Below are positions 49,109 through 54,964 of a stretch of DNA of 54,964 nucleotides, one piece after another. The translations under genes were made by a program, and so were the position numbers. Every line of letters begins with the position of its first letter. Positions within the stretch are counted from its first letter, which is position 1. Source of the DNA: Hydrogenophaga sp. (GTDB lineage: Bacteria; Pseudomonadota; Gammaproteobacteria; Burkholderiales; Burkholderiaceae_C); NCBI RefSeq assembly GCF_030656115.1, contig NZ_JAUSOO010000144.1, forward strand, positions 1-54,964. The letters run 5' to 3'. Below the pieces are notes generated by a model. That model did no database searches. It worked only from the letters and a program-made list of their open reading frames with translations, and was not told where the DNA came from.

Positions 49109-50471
49109 ATACACCACCGAATACGCCATTGAGGTGAATAGCCTAAGTAAGTGTTATCAGATCTACGACAAGCCCAGCGACCGTCTCAAGCAAATGCTGG
49201 TGCGTGGGCGCAAGCAGTACTACAAAGAATTTTGGGCTCTCAGAGATGTCAGTTTCAAGATCAAAAAAGGCGAGACCGTCGGCATCATCGGCCGCAACGG
49301 CTCGGGCAAATCCACCCTACTGCAAATGATCTGCGGCACACTCAATCCCACAGCGGGCGAAATCACGATAAAAGGCCGTATAGCCGCGCTGCTGGAGTTG
49401 GGAGCGGGCTTCAACCCTGAGTTCAGCGGGGTTGAAAATGTCTACATGGCCGCATCCCTCTATGGGCTGAACAAAGCCGAAATCGATCAACGCTTTGATG
49501 CGATTGCTGCGTTTGCCGAAATAGGCGATCACATCTACCAACCCGTCAAAACTTACTCCAGCGGCATGTACGTTCGATTGGCTTTCGCCGTGATTGCGCA
49601 CGTGGATGCTGACATTTTGGTGGTCGACGAGGCCCTTGCGGTGGGTGATGCGGTGTTTACACAGAAGTGCATGCGCTTCATCCGCAAATTCAAAGAAAAC
49701 GGCACCTTGCTCTTTGTCAGCCACGACATGGGCTCTGTACTCAACTTGTGTGAGAACGCAGTGTGGCTGCACAGCAGCCAGGTGCGCGAGATAGGCGCCG
49801 CCAAGGACATCTCAGAAAATTATTTGCAGTACACACTTCAAGAAGTCTATGGGGGCGAAGCACAACTGCAAGCCATTGAAAAGCTGGGGATAAACCACAA
49901 AGGTCAACCTGAAGAAGCGCGCGCAATAGAACCGGAAAGAAGCCACACCACAGGTGCACCGCCCCTTTTGGACTACCACGCTCAAGCCCAGGTGCTGAGC
50001 AACCTGAATGAGGCCAACGGCTGGAAAAGCGGCGCTGGCGAAATAGTAGCAGTCAACTTGACGGTGGCCAGCCATCCCAAAAATAGCAATGGCGTCCTGC
50101 AAGGCGGGGAGATGGTCAAGATGTGCATCACAGCCGTCGCTCACGAAGACATGGACAGACCCATCCTTGGTTTTTTGGTGCGCGATAAATTGGGCCAAGA
50201 TCTGTTTGGCGAAAACACATTGCCATTCACTAACCTGCAGCCACACCCCGTACTGGCAGGACATCGATTTCAGGCTGAGTTCAACTTCAGATTGCCCATG
50301 TTGCCCAATGGCGATTACACAGTCATGACTTCATTGGCCGATGGCGACCTATATAATCACGTTCAACACCATTGGCTGCACAACGCACTCATCATGCATG
50401 TGGTATCCAGCAAAGTCCGTTATGGATTGGTAGGGGTTGAGTTCAAAAATGTATGTATATCCAAAATATGA
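49098..50471 (+). CDS. wzt: polysaccharide ABC exporter ATPase with C-terminal glycan-binding domain
   Basis: 457 residues. The ATPase half has Walker A GRNGSGKST at 65-73, the signature TYSSGMYVRL and Walker B ILVVDEALAVGD. The C-terminal 150 residues, after a linker (about 245-300), form a beta-rich domain as in Wzt proteins of E. coli O8/O9a, where this domain binds the capped chain end. This fits the following methyltransferase-bearing gene. Its ATG lies 11 bp inside wzm. Confidence 0.92.
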   Translation: MSSEYTTEYAIEVNSLSKCYQIYDKPSDRLKQMLVRGRKQYYKEFWALRDVSFKIKKGETVGIIGRNGSGKSTLLQMICGTLNPTAGEITIKGRIAALLELGAGFNPEFSGVENVYMAASLYGLNKAEIDQRFDAIAAFAEIGDHIYQPVKTYSSGMYVRLAFAVIAHVDADILVVDEALAVGDAVFTQKCMRFIRKFKENGTLLFVSHDMGSVLNLCENAVWLHSSQVREIGAAKDISENYLQYTLQEVYGGEAQLQAIEKLGINHKGQPEEARAIEPERSHTTGAPPLLDYHAQAQVLSNLNEANGWKSGAGEIVAVNLTVASHPKNSNGVLQGGEMVKMCITAVAHEDMDRPILGFLVRDKLGQDLFGENTLPFTNLQPHPVLAGHRFQAEFNFRLPMLPNGDYTVMTSLADGDLYNHVQHHWLHNALIMHVVSSKVRYGLVGVEFKNVCISKI

Positions 50472-53400
50472 AAACACTGGCCGATCTATATCAAAACCAC
50501 ACTGGCAAAGTTTCTGACAAATGGTCACTCTATTTGAGTGAATACGACAGGCTTTTTACCCCCTACCGTGAGCAGCCTATATCTTTGTTGGAAATTGGTG
50601 TTCAGAATGGTGGGTCGCTGGAAATTTGGAGTCAGTTTTTGATCAATGGAACAAAATTTGTAGGCTGCGATATCAACCCTGACTGTGCAAAGCTGACTTA
50701 TGAAGACCCACGCATTACCGTCATCGTGGGCGACGCCACCACTAACGACACCCAGCACAAAATACACCAACAATCAGCTACTTTTGACTTGATCATCGAA
50801 GACGGATCGCACACATCGGGTGACATCGTCAAAGCGTTTGCCCAATATTTTCCGGCACTTAGGGATGGCGGTCTATTTGTCGCCGAAGACCTGCACTGTA
50901 GCTATTGGCAAGAATTTGATGGTGCAATTTATTATCCATTTTCCTCCGTTAACTTCTTCAAGTTACTTGCCGATGTCATTAATCACGAGCATTGGGGAGT
51001 AGAAAAAACGCGCACCGCGTTAATTTCCGGATTCAAAGAAAAATTTCAAGTTGAAATTTCCGAGCGCACGCTTGCACAAATTCACTCCGTGGAATTCCTG
51101 AACTCAATGTGCGTAATTAAAAAAAATAACCCAAAAATAAACCAGTTAGGAAGTAGAATCATCGCAGGGACTGATGAATCGGTTGCTTCAGGACACTTAT
51201 ACTTTATAGACTCTGAAATAAACGTACAGCCGCAGTCCAATAACTATTGGGCCAATTTATCCACATCGCCAGCCGAAAGTTTTCAGGTCCTCACTGCAGC
51301 CATAGCAGAGCGTGATGGACTCATTCGCTGTTTAAACCATCAAAAATATGAACAACAGGAAGAGTTAAATAGACTTTATCTTAGCAATTCTTTAAAAATA
51401 ACTAAGCCTTTTCGGTGGTTGCGCAGAAAAATTCACCTCTCCGCACATGCAATCAGACTTGCTAGGCAATATATTGGCAATCATGGGGGTCTTGTCTCGG
51501 GCGGTTTGATGATGCTTAGGCGTAGTCTTGACATCATTAGTGCGTCAGGCTTCAAGGGATTCATGCAGCGTCTGCGTGACTACTCTAACTCATCCAGCTC
51601 GCGATCGTATGTTTTACCAGTCCCTGCTACTGTTTCACCACTATCGTTATCAGATCAGGAGATAGAAAATTTAAGGTATCCATACCCAAATGATCAAGAT
51701 CTTCTGCATCCTCAGACGCTTGGCCAAGGTTATCGATTTTGGAAAACTTACAATTTGCCAACTAGCGTAGACGTTATCGTTTGTGTGCATAACGCACTGG
51801 ATGACGTAAGAAATTGTCTGAGCTCCATCGTGCGACATTCACCCTCGCAATGCGGGATTGTAATTGTGGACGATGGTAGTCGAGATGATACCCGAGACTA
51901 TCTCCTGAATTTTTGCAAAGAGCAAGGTGCAATCTTATTGCGCAACGAAGAAGCCAAGGGATATACATTTGCGGCGAATCAGGGGATGCGGACATCAACG
52001 GCCGGATACCTGATCCTGCTAAACTCTGATACCATCGTGACGCCTGGATGGATTGAGAAGATGGTGGCATGCGCGGAATCCGATTCTAAAATTGGTTTGG
52101 TAGGTCCATTGAGCAATACTGCCTCTTGGCAATCAATTCCAGAAATTGAAAAAGATGGCGATTGGGCAACAAATCCGTTACCTGAAGCAGTTTCTATTGA
52201 AGAAATGGGGGGGCTTGTTGCAAAATACTCGGGACAAACCTATCCTCGCATGAGCTTCCTGAACGGATTTTGCCTTTTGATACGCCGAGACGTCATCGAT
52301 AAAATCGGACAATTTGATGAGGAGACATTTGGCCGAGGATATGGCGAGGAGAACGACTATTGCCTCCGTGCGCGAAAAGCAGGCTGGTCTTTGGCGTTAG
52401 CCGACGATGCCTATGTATACCACGAACAATCTAAAAGTTACAGCCATGAGAAGCGAAAATTACTTGCTGATCACGCAGGAATGCAACTCACAGCCAAACA
52501 TGGCAGCGAAATCATTGCGCAAGGAGTAGACCAATGCCGTTGGGATCGATCTCTGATTTCGATTCGTGCTAGAACAGCTGCCAACTTCATACGCGAGATG
52601 GTCACCTCGCGCGCACGCGCTGCATGGGAAGGAAAACGGATACTGTTTGTATTACCCATCATGCATGCCGGTGGTGGTGGCAATGTTGTGATCACAGAGG
52701 CTTTGACCATGATGCGCATGGGCGTTGGTGTCACTCTCTTGAATCTCGCCACCCACAAGCGGGCATTCGAGAAAAGTTATCCTAACTTGGATATACCTCT
52801 AATCTATGTTGACTCCGGTGCAGACATTCCTCGCCACGCGGTGGGATTCGACGCTGTGATAGCAACAGCCAATCATTCTGTTCAATGGATTGCGCCTCTG
52901 CAAACTGTTCCCAATGGTCCCGTTCTAGGTTACTACATTCAAGATTTCGAGCCTTATTTCTTTAACGTGGGGACCGATGCCTACAAGACAGCCTTGGCAT
53001 CATATAGTCTTGTTCCCAAGATGCGTTTGTTCACCAAAACTGAGTGGAATCGGAACGAGGTCTTAGCCAAGACAGGTCGCAGCCCTGTCGTTGTGGGGGT
53101 TAGCTTTGATGCTGATTTATTCTTTCCGAGGCGGCGAGAACAGGGATTCCAGAACGGTGCTGTACATATAGTGGCAATGGTGCGTCCAAGTTCTCCACGT
53201 CGAAATGCGGAGGGAACGATTACGGCACTGGCCAAGATCAAGGCAGCGTTCGGCGACAGGGTTGCGGTATCAATCTTCGGCACCGAGAAGGATGGCCCCC
53301 CGATCCCCTGGGGCAATGCAGATACCAAGTTCGCAAACTACGGACAATTGACACCGCAGAAAACCGCGCAGCTACTCAGTTCTGCTGACCTGTTTATCGA

Positions 53401-53683
53401 CATGTCACATTTCCAGGCAATGGGCCTGACTGCAATGGAGGCTATGGCATGCGGCGCTATTCCTATATTACCGCAGGCCGGTGGGGCAACGAGTTTTGCA
53501 CAGCATAGTGTAAATGCGCTTATTGTTGATACGTCAGATATCGACGCCGTAGTTGCGGCTGCTTCAACCTTGATCAATTCTGACGATCAGCGCCGCAGAA
53601 TGCAGAGTGTGGCTCTTGCTTCAGCGGCGCTATTCTTTCCAGAGAAACCTGCGAGTGTAATTCTTGAGACGCTGTTTCAATAA
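50468..53683 (+). CDS. three-domain methyltransferase-GT2-GT4 protein, WsaE-like
   Basis: 1071 residues from the ATG at 50468, which overlaps the wzt stop as ATGA; an in-frame ATG at 50453 is possible. Domains: SAM-dependent methyltransferase at about 1-215 (LLEIGVQNGGSLEIW, IIEDGSH); a linker with a short coiled coil and a PFRWLRRK word; GT2 at about 433-680 (DVIVCVHNA, VDDGSRDD, LLNSD, GEENDYCLRA); GT4 at about 723-1071 (MHAGGGGN, AMACGAIPI). The layout matches WsaE of Geobacillus, which builds and methyl-terminates a rhamnan. With rmlBDAC and wzm/wzt beside it, a rhamnose chain polymerase with its own terminator is likely. Codon use is much more AT-rich than upstream. Confidence 0.8.
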   Translation: MKTLADLYQNHTGKVSDKWSLYLSEYDRLFTPYREQPISLLEIGVQNGGSLEIWSQFLINGTKFVGCDINPDCAKLTYEDPRITVIVGDATTNDTQHKIHQQSATFDLIIEDGSHTSGDIVKAFAQYFPALRDGGLFVAEDLHCSYWQEFDGAIYYPFSSVNFFKLLADVINHEHWGVEKTRTALISGFKEKFQVEISERTLAQIHSVEFLNSMCVIKKNNPKINQLGSRIIAGTDESVASGHLYFIDSEINVQPQSNNYWANLSTSPAESFQVLTAAIAERDGLIRCLNHQKYEQQEELNRLYLSNSLKITKPFRWLRRKIHLSAHAIRLARQYIGNHGGLVSGGLMMLRRSLDIISASGFKGFMQRLRDYSNSSSSRSYVLPVPATVSPLSLSDQEIENLRYPYPNDQDLLHPQTLGQGYRFWKTYNLPTSVDVIVCVHNALDDVRNCLSSIVRHSPSQCGIVIVDDGSRDDTRDYLLNFCKEQGAILLRNEEAKGYTFAANQGMRTSTAGYLILLNSDTIVTPGWIEKMVACAESDSKIGLVGPLSNTASWQSIPEIEKDGDWATNPLPEAVSIEEMGGLVAKYSGQTYPRMSFLNGFCLLIRRDVIDKIGQFDEETFGRGYGEENDYCLRARKAGWSLALADDAYVYHEQSKSYSHEKRKLLADHAGMQLTAKHGSEIIAQGVDQCRWDRSLISIRARTAANFIREMVTSRARAAWEGKRILFVLPIMHAGGGGNVVITEALTMMRMGVGVTLLNLATHKRAFEKSYPNLDIPLIYVDSGADIPRHAVGFDAVIATANHSVQWIAPLQTVPNGPVLGYYIQDFEPYFFNVGTDAYKTALASYSLVPKMRLFTKTEWNRNEVLAKTGRSPVVVGVSFDADLFFPRRREQGFQNGAVHIVAMVRPSSPRRNAEGTITALAKIKAAFGDRVAVSIFGTEKDGPPIPWGNADTKFANYGQLTPQKTAQLLSSADLFIDMSHFQAMGLTAMEAMACGAIPILPQAGGATSFAQHSVNALIVDTSDIDAVVAAASTLINSDDQRRRMQSVALASAALFFPEKPASVILETLFQ

Positions 53684-53693
53684 AGGAGACCAC

Positions 53694-54791
53694 ATGAGCC
53701 TAACTATAAATGTGCTTTTCGAACACGATCGTACGGGTGAAGCCCACGGCTGTTCCCATATTCGTCTATTGCGGCCGTTGGGCCATCCATCCCTGGCTGC
53801 GTCGGTGCGATTGATAACATCCCATCAACTTGCTCGGGAACCAGCGGACGTTGTGATCGTTGAGCGGTGGTGGAAGCCGGACCTGTGCGAGCAAGATGCG
53901 ATTGAACTCGTCGCCGAGGTCAGGCAGCGTGGTGCCACATTGATTTACACTCTGGATGACAATCTGCTTGATCTCGGATTGGATGAGGAGGGCAATTCCA
54001 TCGCCGAAGAGACGCTAAGAGCAACCCGATACTTCATCCGTACTGCACACGGTCTAATCGTTTCCACACCAGCGCTTGCTCAACGGCTTTCTGCACTCAA
54101 TTCAAGAGTGATCGTCTTACCCAATGCTCTTGATGAACGTCTGTTCAAACCTAAAGAACGAGATGTCGTGCGCCCAGGTTCACGCCCGTTTAGTCGCGCA
54201 GAGAGTGATGACTTCATACGAATTGGTTACATGGGAACACTTACCCATGCCTATGATCTGAAAATCATCGTAGAGCCGTTGCGCAAGTTACTTTACCATT
54301 ATGCAGATAGTGTGCGTTTAGAGATTGTGGGTGTGAGTGCTGAACAAGAACGAATAAAAAGACTATTTGGTACCGCAGTGAAATTCTTGGAACCCACTGA
54401 CGGTGCCCACTATGAATGTTTTGCCAACTGGTTCCGATCCAATGTACATTGGGATATTGGACTGGCACCGCTATCATCCAGGCAATTCAACCAATACAAA
54501 TCCGATATCAAATACTTAGACTATGGCATCTTGGGTATTCCGGGTATCTTTTCGAAGATCGGCCCATATCCCGCCTCAGTCCTTAACGGCGTCACTGGCA
54601 TACTAGTTGACAATAACGTCGAAGCGTGGTATCGCGCCATGGAAGCACTGGTTCAGGATGAAGACATGCGCAAGCAGCTAGGAGAGCGCGCATTTAAGCA
54701 CGTGCATACAGAGCGGACGCTTGAGGCACGGGCTGGTGATTGGATTCGCGCCATTAGTGAAATTCGATTGCTAGCGCGAAACGTGCACTGA
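53694..54791 (+). CDS. glycosyltransferase family 4-like protein
   Basis: 365 residues. The N-terminal half contains DVVIVERWW and LIYTLDDNLLDL; the C-terminal half has IRIGYMGTLTHAYDL, DIGLAPLSSRQFNQYKSDIKYLDY and GILV, as in GT4 rhamnosyl- or mannosyl-type enzymes. It resembles WsaF-like rhamnosyltransferases in general layout; acceptor and linkage are unknown. ATG 53694 has AAGGAG at ideal spacing, 10 bp after the preceding stop. AT-rich like the previous gene. Confidence 0.82.
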   Translation: MSLTINVLFEHDRTGEAHGCSHIRLLRPLGHPSLAASVRLITSHQLAREPADVVIVERWWKPDLCEQDAIELVAEVRQRGATLIYTLDDNLLDLGLDEEGNSIAEETLRATRYFIRTAHGLIVSTPALAQRLSALNSRVIVLPNALDERLFKPKERDVVRPGSRPFSRAESDDFIRIGYMGTLTHAYDLKIIVEPLRKLLYHYADSVRLEIVGVSAEQERIKRLFGTAVKFLEPTDGAHYECFANWFRSNVHWDIGLAPLSSRQFNQYKSDIKYLDYGILGIPGIFSKIGPYPASVLNGVTGILVDNNVEAWYRAMEALVQDEDMRKQLGERAFKHVHTERTLEARAGDWIRAISEIRLLARNVH

Positions 54792-54798
54792 CCATTTA

Positions 54799-54964
54799 GG
54801 GAAACGCTGCAAAACCACCCCCGAGGTATGGCAGACGTAAGCCCAGTGCAGCACACTCAGTGACCATGAAACAAAGCAGCTTTGACCTGAACCTGAGCAC
54901 GCGGCGCACCCGCAAACAGGCGTTTTTGCAGCAGATGGACACCGTGGTTCCCTGGGCTGCTTTG
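54799..54964 (+). mobile_element. left part of an IS5-family insertion sequence
   Basis: Begins at about GGGAAACGCTGCAAAAC, a plausible left inverted repeat, 7 bp after the glycosyltransferase stop, and runs off the window. The exact edge and the target duplication cannot be set without the right end. Confidence 0.65.
54866..54964 (+). CDS. IS5-family transposase, N-terminal 33 residues
   Basis: Starts MKQSSFDLNL and continues TRKQAFLQQMDTVVPWAAL, the well-known N-terminus of IS5-type DDE transposases (RRE/KRE-F-L..M..VVPW.AL). The frame is open to the window end. The catalytic DDE residues lie beyond the window. Confidence 0.85.
   Translation, partial: MKQSSFDLNLSTRRTRKQAFLQQMDTVVPWAAL

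Overview
The window looks like chromosomal DNA of a high-GC betaproteobacterium, most likely Burkholderiales of the Comamonadaceae type. This is inferred from protein character, the class I phaCAB genes, TRAP uptake genes, a split hpaG, and GC-rich palindromic repeats between and inside genes. No rRNA or tRNA was recognised. Coding is dense; the exceptions are described as separate entries.

Region 1 (about 0.6-23.1 kb, all on the minus strand) reads from right to left as dctPQM (TRAP C4-dicarboxylate uptake), aceE-aceF-lpdA (pyruvate dehydrogenase), maeB (malic enzyme), ndh (type II NADH dehydrogenase), phaC-phaA-phaB (polyhydroxybutyrate synthesis), cydAB (bd-type quinol oxidase of the short-Q-loop type) and dctB-dctD (dicarboxylate two-component system). 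Together they outline a route from dicarboxylate to malate, pyruvate, acetyl-CoA and PHB, plus a weakly coupled NADH-to-oxygen chain. A consensus sigma-54 promoter and two matching upstream dyads lie in front of dctP, as expected for DctD control.

Region 2 (23.3-27.4 kb) is an accessory patch. It holds an end fragment of an anion transporter, a frameshifted Fic-like gene and a truncated hipA. These are followed by an intact plus-strand pair: a winged-helix (AbiEi-like) protein with a nuclease-like N-terminus, and a nucleotidyltransferase-fold protein. Three 17-bp near-palindromic operators with an 18-bp period precede the pair.

Region 3 (27.5-38.7 kb, minus strand) is a homoprotocatechuate meta-cleavage cluster: hpaR, hpaG1, hpaG2, hpaE, hpaD, hpaF, hpaH and hpaI, with a class II aldolase-like and a ketopantoate-reductase-like gene. 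Two overlapping AAA-type ATPase genes with their own 16-bp-period repeat sit inside the cluster, between hpaG2 and hpaE.

Region 4 (38.8-44.6 kb) carries housekeeping genes: a nitronate monooxygenase, a small ABM-domain protein, a J-domain-like protein, radA, a small membrane protein, ilvE and a zinc-finger protein.

Region 5 (44.9-54.8 kb, plus strand) is a surface-polysaccharide cluster: rmlB, rmlD, rmlA, rmlC, wzm, wzt with a long C-terminal domain, a three-domain methyltransferase/GT2/GT4 protein and a further glycosyltransferase. The last two genes are clearly more AT-rich than the rest. The architecture suggests a rhamnose-containing glycan whose chain end is methylated and then recognised by Wzt. 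The window ends inside an IS5-type transposase gene.
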